From Megascapheus bottae (taxonomy: Eukaryota > Chordata > Mammalia > Rodentia > Geomyidae): a stretch of 64,000 nucleotides of DNA. Location: contig JANJXV010000191.1 in assembly GCA_024803745.1 (NCBI GenBank), positions 310,001-374,000 of the forward strand. The letters are read 5' to 3'. Under the pieces are notes generated by a model. The model was given only the letters and a program-made list of their open reading frames with translations, did not search any database and was not told where the DNA came from. Numbering within the stretch: the first letter of the stretch is position 1; each line of letters opens with the position of its first letter. Below, piece by piece: positions 12,281-24,447 of this stretch. The translations under genes were made by a program, and so were the position numbers.

Positions 12281-15200
12281 CTGAATGCTACCCCCTAGCT
12301 CTTTAATGCAAAGCTTAGGGCTGTGGCATTTTAAGCACAATTCAATGCTCTGTTTTTTGCTGGTTAATTAGAGGTAAAAATCTTATGGAATTTATTGCGT
12401 GGCTGATTTTGAACTGGAATCCTCAGTTCTCAGCTTATCTTGAGTAGCTAGGATTACAGTACTTTTACAACATGTATGCTCATACACATTGCTTCTGATC
12501 CAAACACTCATTGTTCAATTTAACTAACAAGATGTGAGGAACGATGATTGACTGTAATTTACTAGATGGGATTCTAGTGAGTATATATTTCCACTTCCAC
12601 TCTGAAGCCAGGGAAATGTTTCTGGTACATGTTTCAAGTATCTCCCAAAGAGGAAATAATATGTGTGTACGTTTGATAGTATTTCAGATAGGAGATGGAC
12701 TTTGGTGTTTGGAACCTGTTGGGCAGAGTGTATCAGCTGGGCTGTGATAACAGAGATGATGTTACAGACAGTAATATCTTCATCCCAGGCAGACTTAATC
12801 CAGATCCTTGGATTTCAGGCCTTGAGTAGATAGAATTACAAGTGTGAGCTGCCACCACCACCTGGTTCATTTTGGAAACCTTAATTGCTTCTCATTTGTT
12901 CCTTTCTTTTTTTGGAAGATTGATCTAAGCTGGCTGATTGTGCATCACAATGAAGTGATTGGCCTCAGGAATTGCAAATATTTGTTTCATCAGCACGGAA
13001 TGAATGAAGTTGATCTAAACCCAATAGTATTTTCCTTCTGATAAATAGGGAACTTACTTATATCATTTTCCTTGCCTTTGCTTTCCCAAAGCAAGCAACA
13101 TGTTTCTTAAAAACTATACTTCATGAGAATATTATAATTAGAAGCTATCTTCTGCACACTTCAGAATAGTCCTTGCATTTATAAACTTATATTACAATAT
13201 TAGGTAGAAGAATGGTGACTGTTAGTTTCATAACTACTTCATATGTTTTACTCTTTAAGGCTCATTAAGTCAAGAAGGGATTAAATACATTTATATAATA
13301 GTAGAACATGGCTCCTGCTGATTTGATGTGTGTGCAGATGACACACAGATTAATTAGGATTACTCAAAAGTTTTCTTCAAATTTTCAGTAGTAGACTGCT
13401 ATGCTAACTGGTAGGTGATAGTAATGATTCTGAAATTCTATAAATCAGCTATGAAGCAGAATTTCAGGGGAGAGTATTTGCTAGGGACTTAATTTCTAAG
13501 ACGCATATCAAGAATATTGAACTATAACACCAAATGATGGAGGACTCAGCGTCACATTTTGTTGTTTTATGCAAGTCCTGGGACTTGAACCCAGGGCCTG
13601 GGAACTGTCCTTAAATGTTTTTTTTTGCTTCAGGCTAGTGTTCTACCACTTTATCCACAGCTCCACTTCCAGATTTTTGGTAATGAACTGTAAATCAGAA
13701 TATCATGCAATTTGTTTGGGCTGGATTCAAACCTGATTCTGTGTAGATAGGATTCCAAGTGTGAGCGCACAGAGCCTGGCTAGTATCATTCATCATTCAA
13801 GTCATGGGACTGCAATTCTGCACCTGGGTCTTGTCACTGAGCTTTTCAGCTCAAGACTACTGCCCTATCCCTTGAGCCATAGGGCCATTTCTGGGTTTCT
13901 GGTGGTTAATTGGAGATAAGAGTCACATGGACTTCAGTGCCCAGGCTGACTTTGAACTGCTATCCTTGGATCCCAGCCTCTTGAGTAGCTACATTTACAA
14001 GTGTGAGCCACCATACCAGGCTAAATTATTTTTTAAGCTAATTTTTTTTGTTAAGTCAATATATAGTTGGCATACGTTTACATAAGTAATGAATATATTT
14101 CTTAAGATAATTGTTATCCCCTCCCTCATTTTTCTCTGTTTTCCTACCCTCAGCCCCCTCTCCACCCAGATTGTTCAGTTCATTTCCGTTTAGTGTCTTC
14201 CAAGTATCACTGTTCAATTGGTTCACCCTTTTTCCTTTGTTTTTTTTTTTTTTTACCATTTTATTATACCCTCTCCATTCCCCAAATCACATAAACCTAT
14301 GTACAAGACTCAGGGTACCCGAATTCAACACAGTGACTACAGAGAATAAAACTAAAGGGAAAAAGAAGAAAAGAGGTAAAAAGCAAAGAAAATGAAAGAA
14401 CATCATACAGTACCTTAGAATCAACAACACTGAAAAAACAAAACATAAAACCTTGGGCTGAAAATGAAGCTTGCCTAGCATGTATGAAACCCTGGATTCC
14501 ATTCCTCAGCACCACATAAACAAAAAACTGGAAGTGCCACTGTGACTCAGCTGGTAGATTTCTAACGTTCAGCACAGAGTGTCTCCAAGTGACAAAAATC
14601 TGTCACATTTAAGTCAGGCTTCAAAACTTTGCTAGGAACCAGTTATGTGATTTGGAATAAAGTCCAGTTTTCAAAAAATCACTAGCCAGGCGCTGGAGGG
14701 TCATAATTGTCATTCTACTAGCCAGGGAGAAGGTGATTCAAAGCCTTTGCAAGCAAATAAAATGAAAACAAAAAAACTGTAAGATTCTACTCTCCACTTA
14801 TCCACCCAAAAACTAAGTGGAGTTGTGGCTAAAACTGGTACAGCATTAGCCTTGAGGAAAAAGAACTAAGAGACCTTGCCCAGGTCCAAAGTTCAACCTC
14901 CCCACCAAGAAAGAAAAAAATGGAGTCCAGATACCTTAGTTTAAAAAGTATATCTGGATATCTTAGTAGATTTTTCTGATCTTTCCTCATTCATCTGATG
15001 GAACCACATAATCTTGATCCTGATCTGACTAAGAGCCTGCATTGTGCTTAATAAATTCATTCCACATATTCCAGTAGAATCTGGACAGCTAACAGCCACT
15101 TACCAATGCTTTATTCTACGTTTAGGCCAGTATGTCTTCATACCATCTACACAGTCAGCTATATCATCTTTCCAGAAGTATCATTGAGTGTAGAACACTC

Positions 15201-15735
15201 AGAACTAAAATAATTGCATAAAGATGTAATAAAACCCCTTGATTCATTAAGAAAATTTCTGTACCACTTAGAGCAAGTACATTAGTGGTATTTACCTATA
15301 GCCTCTTTTTAAAAAAATTTATTAACATTGAATTTTACATCATATTTCAAATGTCATGTTTAACCAACAAGTATTCAAGAAGGGAATCGCTATACAATCA
15401 CTGGCACATAGATTTTAGAATATAGTAAAAATTAAGCTGAGTCTTTGTATGTCATAGATACAGATTAATCTATAATAAAACACATGTCTATAGAGTGTAT
15501 AGTCTATCCTAGATTTTTATGTCTATGTAGTTATGTTTATATCTCCAAAATTATGTCCAGAACTTTGGGTATCAACTATTCAATCATCGCTCTACTACTG
15601 TTTGAAACTAATATCCATATATTAAGGATATCATGTACCTTTTGTTCCTTGGTCTTGACTTATCTCACTCAACAGGACTCACTCTAATTTCATCCACTAC
15701 CCCAAAAATGCCATTATTATTTTTTTCTGTGCAGA
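12281..15735. other. Gene-free stretch with SINE fragments
   Basis: Left end of the large repeat outside L1. Reverse SINE pieces lie at about 12350-12475, 12785-12872, 13565-13783 and 13796-14023. Forward pieces lie at 14452-14600 and 14688-14925. AT-rich single-copy-looking DNA lies between, notably 12875-13560 and 14930-15735. No coding signal seen. The counterpart is at 46381-49830. Confidence 0.7.
14030..14300 (-). repeat. Pyrimidine-rich interspersed repeat, perhaps an L1 3' UTR
   Basis: AT-rich lead, then a CCCCTCCCTC-type pyrimidine tract and a poly-T run. A relative lies at 20640-20790, and both recur in the second copy (about 48125-48365 and 54730-54880). The layout resembles an L1 3' UTR read in reverse, but the family is not certain. 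Confidence 0.4.
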
Positions 15736-16300
15736 TCTTCTTTTTATGTATTTATATTTATTGTAATTTATAGAAGGGTTACATTATATTCACCAGATAG
15801 AAGGTGCATTACTTCTCAAACTTTGATACCCCATGTAATGATATGGTCCCCATTTCCCTTCCCCTACCCCCATTCATGTTCATTTCCCCCCTTCCCTATC
15901 CAATTTAAAATAACCAATTAGGCACATATGAAATATATCAGAAAACAAGGTGAAATATTGTAACAATATGATATAACCAAGGGATAGCAAAAGAGATAAG
16001 AGATCACATAGTTCATTAAGGACAACAATCACTCATTATATGAGTTTTGTTTCTTTATCTTGGAGGTCCTTACATTTAGTGTCATACTATTTGTCACGAT
16101 GTCTCTAGATTTTGTTCTATTGTAAATCTCTGGTAGCAGAGCCCAAGGTTTCTACTGAATTTGACAAATGAGGGAGACTCTTGGGCCTATGTTCCTTTGA
16201 GTTTGGCTTACTTCACTTAATATGATTTTTTCCTTTTCATCCACTTCCCCGAGAATGCCATTATTTTATCTTGTCGGTTGGCTATGTATCATTCCATTGT
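15736..16300 (-). mobile_element. Old L1 3' fragment
   Basis: Contains the same 3' UTR landmarks as 2553-2970 (TTATTGTAATTTATAGAAGG, CAGATAGAAGGTGCATTA) and the last part of ORF2. It stops where CCATTGTGTAC of the L1 has become a long GT tract. Counterpart at about 49830-50395. Confidence 0.85.
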
Positions 16301-16309
16301 GTGTGTGTG

Positions 16310-16365
<56 letters not shown>

Positions 16366-16372
16366 CGTGTAT
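16299..16372. repeat. (GT)n microsatellite
   Basis: Nearly pure GT with a few GC units. The matching tract in the second copy, 50396-50441, is shorter. It appears to have grown from CCATTGTGT in the L1. Confidence 0.95.
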
Positions 16373-16434
16373 GACATTTTTGTAGTAGGGCATCTGGTTG
16401 TTTCCATCATCCAACCTCATTTTCTACAGATATT

Positions 16435-17575
16435 TTTATAGTCTCTTTTTTATTTTCAGGGTAATGTATAGAGGGGTTACGATTACATTTACAGGTAGTG
16501 GACTGCATTACTTCTCACACATTTATTCCACTCCACATGTTTTTGTCCCCAGTTCCCTCTCCCCTCCCCTTCCCAATCATCTTGTTTCCCCCCTTCCCTT
16601 TCCTATTTGACATAAACAAATAAACATATATACAATATGCCAGGGAAAAATCAGATACAGTAACAATCTGACATTAACCATAGGGCAAAATAAGAGATGA
16701 GAAATAACATAGTAGATTAAGGACAAAAATCACACAAGATTAAGATCAACGATGACACAAGATATAGCTCTTGTTCCCATATCCTAGAGATCCTTTCATT
16801 TAGTCTCATCCTATATGACCTTATATACCTAGGTTTTTGAGTTATTGTAATCCTCTGCTAGGAGAGTCCTAGATGTGAACTAATTATTATAAATGAGGGA
16901 AACCATTGAGCTTATGTTTCTTTGGGTCTGGCTGCTTCACTTAATATGAATTTTTCCAAGTCTTTCCATTTCCTTACAAATGGGGTGATGTCATTCCTTC
17001 TGATGGCAGCATAGCATTCCATTGTGTATAAGTACCACATCTTCTTGATTCAGTCATCTACTGAGTGGCATCTGGGTTGGTTTCATAGCTTTGCTATGGT
17101 AAATAGTGCTGCAATGAGCATCATTGTGGTAGTGGCTTTAGTATGTCCTTTTTTCTGGACAATTGGGTAGATGCCAAGTAGTGGATTTGCTGCATCATAG
17201 GGGAGCTCTATGTTCAGTCTTTTGAGGAACCACCACACTGCTTTCCCTAGTGGTTGAACGAGTTTACACTCACACCAACAGTGTAGGTGTGATCCCACCC
17301 GGTCACTTCCCCACCAGTATCTCTTATTAGATTTTTTGATAATGGCCATTCTGACTGGAGTCAGGTGGAATCTCAAAGTTGTTTTGATTTTCATTTCCCT
17401 TATTGCTAGAGATATGGAGCATTTCTTCATGTGTCTAAAGCCCATTTTAATTTTTTCTTCAGAGAATACTCTTTTAAGTCTTTAGCCCACCTTTTAATAG
17501 GATGGTTGTTTCTTTGAAGATTTGTTTGGGAGAGATTCATTTTTTTCAGCTATAGATATATTTTAGATAACTACA
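16435..17575 (-). mobile_element. Old L1 3' fragment with ORF2 C terminus
   Basis: Second L1, with its 3' UTR at 16435-16900 and a decayed ORF2 C terminus. The frame at 17083-17445 shows HMKKCSISLAIREMKIKTTL and the cysteine-motif region. It is more diverged than the L1s at 2553-12280. Counterpart at about 50515-51650. Confidence 0.85.
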
Positions 17576-17599
17576 TATATTTTTGTAGAAAAAAGAATG

Positions 17600-17942
17600 G
17601 AAGCCATCATGCTGGCTCACAACTTAATTTCAGCTACTTAGGAGGCTCAGGGCTTAGGATCACAGGTCAAAGCCAACCAGGGCCCTACAGTGTGTGAGAT
17701 CAAACTCTGTGAACATACAATGACTGTAAGAGGAATCTCACTGCCTGGGAATGTAGCCTAATGGTAGAGTGCTCACCTAGAATGCATGAAGACCTAGGTT
17801 CTATTCACCGGTACCGCATATTCAGAAAAAAGCTAGAAGTGGCGCTGTATTTCAAGAGGCAGAGCACTCACTTTGGGCAAGCGAGTCCAATGAAAATGTC
17901 TAGGCCCTGAGTCCAAGCCCTAGGACTGGCAAAAAGAAAAAA
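17600..17942 (+). mobile_element. Geo-like unit followed by ID-like dimer SINE
   Basis: The first unit, 17600-17725, reads GCTGGCTCACAACTTAATTT then CAGCTACTTAGGAGGCTCAG. The second, 17738-17942, reads GCCTAATGGTAGAGTGCTCA and ends in an A-rich tail. Confidence 0.75.
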
Positions 17943-18039
17943 AAGAGCAATCTTACTTAAGTAACAAGGAATGTACCCTATATTTATACAGACTGAAAAA
18001 TTCATTAAGAAATTAGAAAATATGTATAAAGTGCATAAT

Positions 18040-19564
18040 TTCTTTTGTGTGTTGGCACTGGGTCTTCAACTGAGTGCTTCAGCTCTATCCCTGACCTTTT
18101 CTGCTCAAGGCTAGCACTCTACCAATGCAGCCCCAAATCAACTATCTTCAATTGAGATATAAGCGATGAATATTTCAGGGTGCTTCATGAAAAACATTTT
18201 TATAAATTGAAACTTTTAACACAGTCTTATTTTAGTATGAATGTTGAGATGGGAAGAGACAGAAAAAGTGAAATGTTTCCTGATCCCCGTAGAGAAGAGA
18301 CTCAGCAGAACCACTGTGGTCTGCAGGCTTCTTTGTGAGTTTTGTTTGCTTATTTGATTTTTGTCACTTGTGGGGCTTGAACTCTGGGCCTGGGCACTGT
18401 CCCTGAGCTCTTCAGCTCCAGGCTAGTGCTTTAATCTGTGAGCCACAGTGCCACTTCTGGTTTTTCTGGCAGTTAACTGGGTACTTTGGCTGGCTTTAAA
18501 CTTTGATTCTCAGATCTTAGCCTCCTGAGTAGCTAAGATTATAGGTGTGAGGTACCATCACCAGGCTGCTGCTCTGTTACTATGCAGGTTCTGGATCAAG
18601 AACTTCAAGTTCTTACTTCAATTTTTTCTTCTCTTGCCTGATACTCTGCCATTTCAACGAGGCCCCAGTTCCGGGTCTTTGTTGGTTAATGAGAGATATT
18701 ATGATTTTCTAATATTCAGAGCAATGATTATAAAACCCAGCATTTTACTTACTTGAATAAATTAAGAGACAGGACCTAGTGAGATGGAAAACAAAATTTT
18801 TTTTCAAGTTGCTATCCTGTTCTAATGCATAAGTCTGGCTATTTTGCTTACACACAAATATGTATTTTACCAATTTCTACTCTATTTTTGCTTAGCTTAA
18901 ATCCACCACTGCCATTTCATAGATTTTGTTGTTGTTGTTTGCGGTGCTTGAACTCTGTGCCTGGGCTGTTCCTCAGATCTTCAGTTCAATGCCAGTGCTC
19001 TACTACTTTTGATTTGGTCAGTCCTGGCCTTGAACTCAGGGACTGAGCACTGTCCTTATATTTTCTCAAGGCTAGGGCTCTACCACTTCAGCCTCAGCTC
19101 CCCTTCCAGCATTTTTCTATGTATGTGATATTGAGGAATTGAACCCAGGTCTTCGTGCATGCTAGGCAAGCACTCTACCACTAGGCCAAACTCCCAGCCC
19201 AAAATTATTCATCATTACTATTAGCTATCTTCTTTTTTTTATTATTGATTCGTCATGTTGCTTGGACTTTGGGCCTGGACTGTCCCTGACCTCTTCAGCT
19301 CAAGGCTAGCGCTCTTCCTCTACAGCTCCATTTTTGGTTTCTGGTAGTTAATTGGTGATGTAAGTCTCACAAACATATGTGTCCAGGCTGGCTTTGGGCT
19401 TTGAACCAAGATCTTCCAATCTCAGCCTCCATAGTAGGTAGAATTACACGCTTCAGCCAGCAGTGCCTGACTGTTTGATGTCTCTGTCTCTGTCTCTCTG
19501 TCTGTCTGACTCTGTCTGTCTGCCTGTCTGTCTCTCTGTCTCTCTGTCTCTCTCTGTCTCTCTG

Positions 19565-19604
<40 letters not shown>

Positions 19605-20305
19605 GGTTGTAAGACTTTAATTGTGCACCTGGGCAGTGTCCCTGGGCTCTTCAGCTGAAGGCTACAACCTTAAACACCTTGAGCCACAGTGTCACTTCTG
19701 GTTTTCTGGTGCTTAAGTGGAAGTAACAGTTTCATGGACTTTAGTGTCTGGCCTGGCTTTGAACTGTGATCCTCAGAACCCAACCTTCTGAGATCATTTC
19801 CAGCTTTTTTTTTTGGTGTAAGTGGTACAGAGTAATTGAACACAGGGCTTTGTGCATACTAGGCAAGCAAACTACCACTAGTGTGCACTCCAGCCTTAGA
19901 TAAGGGCTTTCTTTTTCTTTTTCTTTTTTTCACTCATGGGGCTTGAACTCTGGGCCTGGATGTTTACCTTAAGCTCTTCAGCTCAAGGCAAGAGCTCTAC
20001 CACTTGAGGCACATTGTCATTTTGAATTTTCTGGATTATTTGGAAATAAGATTCTCACAGATTTTTATGCCTGGGCCGTCTTTGAACCTCCATCCTTCAG
20101 GGTAGCTAGGATTACCAGAGTGAGCCACCACTCACGGGCATTAAATTATCATTTTTTGCATGTCCTATGGCTTCAACTCATGGCCAGAGCACTATCCTAG
20201 GGCTTGCTCAAGGATAGCACTTTACTTCAGCCAGCCAACTCCCGGTCCAAATAGGCCACTCTTGAAGCTAGAATTACAGAGATCGGCCATAATACTGGCA
20301 TGTTG
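18040..20305 (-). mobile_element. Cluster of reverse SINEs
   Basis: At least nine reverse-oriented units: 18050-18135, 18355-18572, 18925-19010, 19012-19200, 19235-19475, 19605-19798, 19805-19897, 19930-20143 and 20150-20305. Most show GGGCTTGAACTC or a close variant, GAGCTCTTCAGCTC, and TAGCTAGGATTAC at the Geo-like end. Nothing else is visible in this stretch apart from the microsatellite at 19478-19602. Counterpart at about 52120-54405. Confidence 0.75.
19478..19602. repeat. (TCTG/TC)n microsatellite
   Basis: Compound TCTG and TC repeat directly before a reverse SINE, which fits growth from the SINE tail. The second copy has a longer, differently interrupted tract at 53549-53714. Confidence 0.93.
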
Positions 20306-20396
20306 TTATCTAAGTATATAATTTTTCTTCTATTTTTGATGGCTTTTCCTTAGTGTACATATTTCCTACATATTTTTGGAAAACTTCCTTCCCACT

Positions 20397-20610
20397 GGGG
20401 CCATAAGTTAAGCCTAGTGGAAGCGTTCTTGCCGAGCATGAATGAAGACCCAAGTTCAATTCCTCAGCACAACATTGATAAAAAAAAGATAAAAGTGGTG
20501 CTGTGGCACATGTGATAGAACTTGCGCCTTAAGAATAAACAAAAACAAAAACAAGGATCGTGCTCAGGTCCTGAGTCTAAGCCCAGTACTGGCAAAAAAA
20601 AATTCTGCCC
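20397..20610 (+). mobile_element. ID-like dimeric SINE
   Basis: Reads GCCTAGTGGAAGCGTTCTTG, CAAGTTCAATTCCTCAGCAC, then a second monomer ending GCCCAGTACTGGCAAAAAAA. Counterpart near 54501-54715. Confidence 0.8.
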
Positions 20611-20639
20611 AAAGAAGACATTTAAACTTATTGTACTTT

Positions 20640-21165
20640 TCAAAAAATTTGTTGTTCAAGGTGATATACAAAGAGATTGCTGTTACATATGTAATGAGTA
20701 CATTTCTTGTAAACACTGTTACCCCCTCCCTCGTTTTCTCTTTCCCTTCCCCCCAAGTCATAAATTTCATTTACAACAAATATATATGTATTTTCATTCC
20801 TGAAAAAAATAGTTTAAAATGTGTTCAAATAAATGATGTAGGTTGATATATTTATCAAAATGGATTACTTGAACTCTAAAATAAACATTCTAAGTAATTT
20901 TTCTCATAAAATTGTAGTAATGCTATAAAACTAATATAAAAGGAATTTTAGTTATTAATTTCTTATGTTTTACCTTTAACATTATTACACTAAGCATACT
21001 GTTTATGGTATTAATACAGACAGCATGAAATATGATTATGTAAAAAAATTAAGTGATTAAAAATAGTAAGGTTGGGGGCCAGTAGTTTGGCTTGGTGGCA
21101 CACACCCTGGACTGGCAAAAAAGAAGTAGCGTTAGATAAAACAGATTTATTTCCAAATGTGTGGA
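20640..21165. other. Repeat remnant and AT-rich DNA, no gene seen
   Basis: A pyrimidine-rich repeat (20640-20790) related to 14030-14300, followed by AT-rich DNA. A short stretch at 21066-21120 looks like a damaged SINE start. No open frame of note. Confidence 0.6.
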
Positions 21166-21169
21166 AAAT

Positions 21170-21362
21170 GGTATGATTTCTTGTTTGGCTAGTCCTGGGC
21201 TTGACCTGAGGGACCAGGAACTGTCCTTGGCCACATTTGTTCAAGGGTGGCACTCTTACACCTGAGCAACAGTGCCCCATCTGCTTTTTCTGTGTATGCA
21301 GTGTCGAAGAATTGAATCAAGGTCTTCTTGTATACTAGGCGAGCACTCTACAACTAGGCAAC
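21170..21362 (-). mobile_element. ID-like dimeric SINE
   Basis: Reverse copy with GGGCTTGACCTGAGG, CTGAGCAACAGTGCCCCATC and the leftmost monomer ending near 21362. Counterpart about 55270-55465. Confidence 0.75.
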
Positions 21363-21787
21363 ATTAAAAGCCAAAGTAGATTTTTGATGCTATTGTGGAG
21401 TTTTAATTTTCTTAAATATTTGTACAAAGCACAATGGATATATAATCAGACTTGAACTCACAGAACAGAGTCCCACATAATATTACAGTTACTCTGGCAC
21501 TTCTCCCGATTGACAAAACACATTTCCAGGCATCTGCTCTGTCCTTCAGCTTTGGTAGCTGACTTGTCTTTCCTTGGAGGCCTGGCCTGGATTCCTGGTG
21601 ATTCCATGCATTTCATAGTTCCCTGTATATCCAGTAAGGTTGTCTTCTATGGGACCAGACCTGTCTGGTTTTTGGCCCACCCAGGACCTATGTGTCTGAG
21701 GTCTCACATTATAAGTGGAAAATAAAACATAGTATAATAAGCACTGAAGAACTGCACACCATAATATTAACAATGAGAGTTTAATAG

Positions 21788-22312
21788 TTAGCAAAGTAAA
21801 TACAATGAATATTTGACAAAAATCATGAGAGCAAGATAAAGAGACGTCTTTTTAGGAAGGGGACAGGGAAGCTCTAAATCCAGACTGGCCTCCAAGTTGC
21901 CTTCAGACAGTAATTCTCCTTCAGAGTCCTCAGAAGGGTCTCCTTCCTCATGAGAAACAGAATGTCCTTCCTGAGTTAAGAGGGGGATGGATTCTGGTTT
22001 GTCGAATGGAGATTGAGTCTCTTTTAGTGAGATGGATGGGTCTGGATATTCTGTGAGGATGGATTCATTTTCCTCCAATGAATCCAGTATTGAGAGTACA
22101 CTTGCTGCTTCCCATGGGGACATTTTCCATGAGCCCAGCGTGTGCCCCTTGAGCTTGCACAATAAGTGGAGTGTTCTCTGACTCAGATGGACTGACTCTG
22201 GGTGGAGTGTGAAAGGAAACGGAAGGAAATCTGGCTGCTCTTTTTCTTCCTCCATAGTATCTGCAGGTTCAACTGTGTCACACATGGGTTTCAGAGCAAA
22301 AGGTATATCCAT
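21788..22312 (-). CDS. Unassigned acidic 174-residue frame 3' of the RalGDS-like exons
   Basis: I do not recognise this product. The frame starts with ATG at 22312, just after an in-frame TAG, and ends at 21788. It is rich in Glu, Asp, Ser and Pro (EEEKEQPDFLPFPF, SHEEGDPSEDSEGELLSEG) and ends in a hydrophobic stretch near LYLALMIFVKYSLYLLC. An ATTAAA poly(A)-signal variant lies right after the stop, near 21781-21786. It lies on the same strand, about 470 bases after the REM pseudo-exon, so it may be the decayed 3' exon or linker of that gene. The second copy breaks the frame by one inserted base (55889-56414). It could be a chance frame in a pseudogene; I see no RasGEF catalytic motif. Confidence 0.3.
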   Translation of the reverse strand: MDIPFALKPMCDTVEPADTMEEEKEQPDFLPFPFTLHPESVHLSQRTLHLLCKLKGHTLGSWKMSPWEAASVLSILDSLEENESILTEYPDPSISLKETQSPFDKPESIPLLTQEGHSVSHEEGDPSEDSEGELLSEGNLEASLDLELPCPLPKKTSLYLALMIFVKYSLYLLC

Positions 22313-22777
22313 AGGACTCTAAACCTGTTTGGTAATTTCTACAGAAGGCCCATGCTTTCTGGAGTGCAGTGATGATTCTCAGTCTCCATCAGTCACCAGC
22401 TCCATTGGTGGGTTTTTCATCCGGAGTTCAGGATAAGCTCTTACACGATGACCCAAACCTAAGAATGGAAATAGGTACAGAGTGGACAGAGTGGACTCTG
22501 CAAGTTGAAGTGTCACTCAACTTCCATGAGGATCTAATGGAGGAACCTGTAGAACTGGAGTTTGGACTGAACACTGAGGAGGTGTAGGGTCTTTCTAATG
22601 AGTGCTTATTCCCGAGTCCTTTCAGAGGACAGACATTACCTGGCTGACACCACCCATAAAGGGCATTTTGCCAAGCTCTGTAGAAGTAAGGGCCAACGAA
22701 TATCTAGACCACATGGGCTTCCTACTCACAGGTTCTGAGGCACCCACACCAGGACTACTACTTTTTCTTGGTCTTAC

Positions 22778-23052
22778 TGGTCACATATTCCTCCAGCTGG
22801 TCAAAAAGTTTGTGTTTAGAAGAGCAGGTCCAAAGCCGACATGTGGAGCCTCATATAGAGCTTGAGTTGTGTCAGGGTGTGGCAGTTCTTGAACTCATAG
22901 GAATCACTCGGGTAGAAGTCCATTCACATCGTATAGGTGGAACACATGATGCTGTGGGCACATTCGGTACAAGGAAAGTGAGAGCCTTCTCTCTCCATCC
23001 TGAGCCTTTTACCAAAGCCCCTTTCTTGCAGGATTCTAATGCTGTGGCTGTC
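22778..23052 (-). pseudogene. RalGDS-like REM domain, second exon, copy 1
   Basis: Second half of a RasGEF N-terminal (REM) domain, the helical module that supports the catalytic domain of Ras/Ral exchange factors. On the minus strand the exon follows a CTCTGCAG acceptor (starts 23052) and ends at a possible CCA/GTAAGA donor (22778). It encodes MDFYPSDSYEFKN and then LTQLKLYMRLHMSALDL. The latter matches the RalGDS-family pattern L-K-Q-L-x-x-Y-x-x-L-N-M-x-x-x-D-L as I know it. A one-base shift is then needed to read on into FDQLEEYVTSKTKKK. In-frame stops before MDFYP and after LLF show it is dead. The second copy lacks the last part (see 56764-56993). Confidence 0.65.
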
Positions 23053-23901
23053 CTGCAGAGATGTGCACTTATGTGCTGGGAGGGGGGTAAGAGACACTCG
23101 AGAACAGGATGACTTTTACACCCCACTTCCAGAAGCTTCTGAGAGAGGCCTCTATGCATCTGTCCAAAGTAAACGCACCTTAAATTAACTAAGTAAATGC
23201 TCTAAATAAATCAATAAGTGAATGCTCTACATAAAGAACTAAATGCTCATTGCTCTAATCTTAGCCACCCAGGAGGCTGAGCTCTGAAGTTCACAGTGGA
23301 AAGCCAGTCTAGTCAGTAAAATCTAAAGGCACTTGTCTTCAATTAGGCAGCAAAAAGCCAGAACTTGACCTATGACTCAAATGGTACAGTGCTAATTTTT
23401 GAACACCAAACGGATGGCATTTAGACCTGGGTTCAGTTTCAAGTGGCAGCACTGGACCACACACCAAAATGTAAATGCTTTCAGGTTCTAACAGGCAAAG
23501 CTATCACAATCCCTCCCTGATGGCTCAAAAGTGATTCAGCCCCCAGCTTTTCCTCTGACTCCAGTATTTCACAGGCCTCCGCCATTAGTACTGACACCTC
23601 ATTTCTTACTGGGAAATGGGATTTCCTAGGATGTCACCTAGGTGAGGGCTGCAGTTGGGAGCCACTTACTCATGCCTGAAATCCAACTTCTCAGTAAGCA
23701 CACTGTTGAGACTCCAGTAGCTTGTGAGGGAAATGAAATGGCATGGTGTCCCAGTCATAATGAAGTAGTTTGTGCACTTGTATCATGCTTAGCTCCCCTG
23801 TGAACACCCCAGTGAAACAAACAGGCTCAGAGAGGAGCCAAGTATTCCAAGATTTGGCCAGGAGTGGTGAGCAAACATGGGTTTGGAGGGGGAACACTCA
23901 C
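23053..23901 (-). other. Intron-like DNA between REM exons, with SINE
   Basis: Between the GTGAGT donor at 23896-23901 and the acceptor before 23052. A damaged forward SINE lies at 23232-23480. The rest shows no coding signal that I trust. Confidence 0.5.
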
Positions 23902-24095
23902 TTTTTCAAGAGAATTTCCAGCAACTACTACATTGTCCTCCACTATTTGAAATTGTGCAGGAAGTTTCCCACATAAAAGAGATCACCTTTCTGGTAGGCA
24001 GGGATCAGCTTTGTCAGCAGCATCTCCAACAGGCCTTCCTCCAGGATCCATAGGTTACAAGGCTCATTCAGAGTCTGAGCTGACTTACCATCACA
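23902..24095 (-). pseudogene. RalGDS-like REM domain, first exon, copy 1
   Basis: This exon carries the start of a REM (RasGEF N-terminal) domain. The acceptor is CCAATACAG before 24095, and the donor is a clean GTGAGT after 23902. The reading begins CDGKSAQTLNEPCN and continues EGLLEMLLTKLIPAYQKGDL and FYVGNFLHNFK. This parallels the RalGDS pattern E-S-A-x-x-L-x-E-x-C, A-G-T-L-E-x-L-V-x-x-L-V-P-A-F, D-L-S-Y-V-x-x-F-L. After FK comes a TAG, and the two glutamine codons expected in TTQQVLDLL are both TAG (TM, two stops, LLEILLKK). These stops occur in both large copies, so the gene died before the duplication. Clear family match by eye; which RalGDS paralogue is not resolved. Confidence 0.75.
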
Positions 24096-24279
24096 CTGTA
24101 TTGGCAAAACAGTGGATATTTCAAACGTAGGAATGGGACCACACTTCACACTGAGGAATTGGTATAGAGTAGATTGGAAATGACACACTCTAATCTCAGT
24201 ATAGTCACTTGAAAGCACACAAGAAGGTTGTAGTTTGTGGGCAGGATGATGGGTTCAAATAGGTTTCCTCTCAATATAC

Positions 24280-24447
24280 CTCATCTGAGTTTCCCTGGAG
24301 TTTCCTGGCTTTCTTCCTAGAGAAATGCCTGATATACTGGAATTTTGTCTTGGCCCTGATCCAGCATCTACTTCTTCAAGTGAGACAGCCATATCTCTCA
24401 TGCCTGAGATCCGAGCCTCCTGACCTTTGGCAACAGCACAGCAACAT
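24280..24447 (-). pseudogene. RalGDS-like exon 1, copy 1
   Basis: The ATG at 24447 opens MLLCCCQRSGGSDLRHERYG. The frame ends at 24376, but homologous basic sequence runs on to a donor-like GTATAT after 24280. The REM exon starts 185 bases further on. The upstream sequence to about 25590 is the inverted relative of the module at 1170-2552. In the other orientation the same segment appears three times next to L1. The link between this exon and the REM exon is inferred from order, strand and spacing. Confidence 0.5.
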
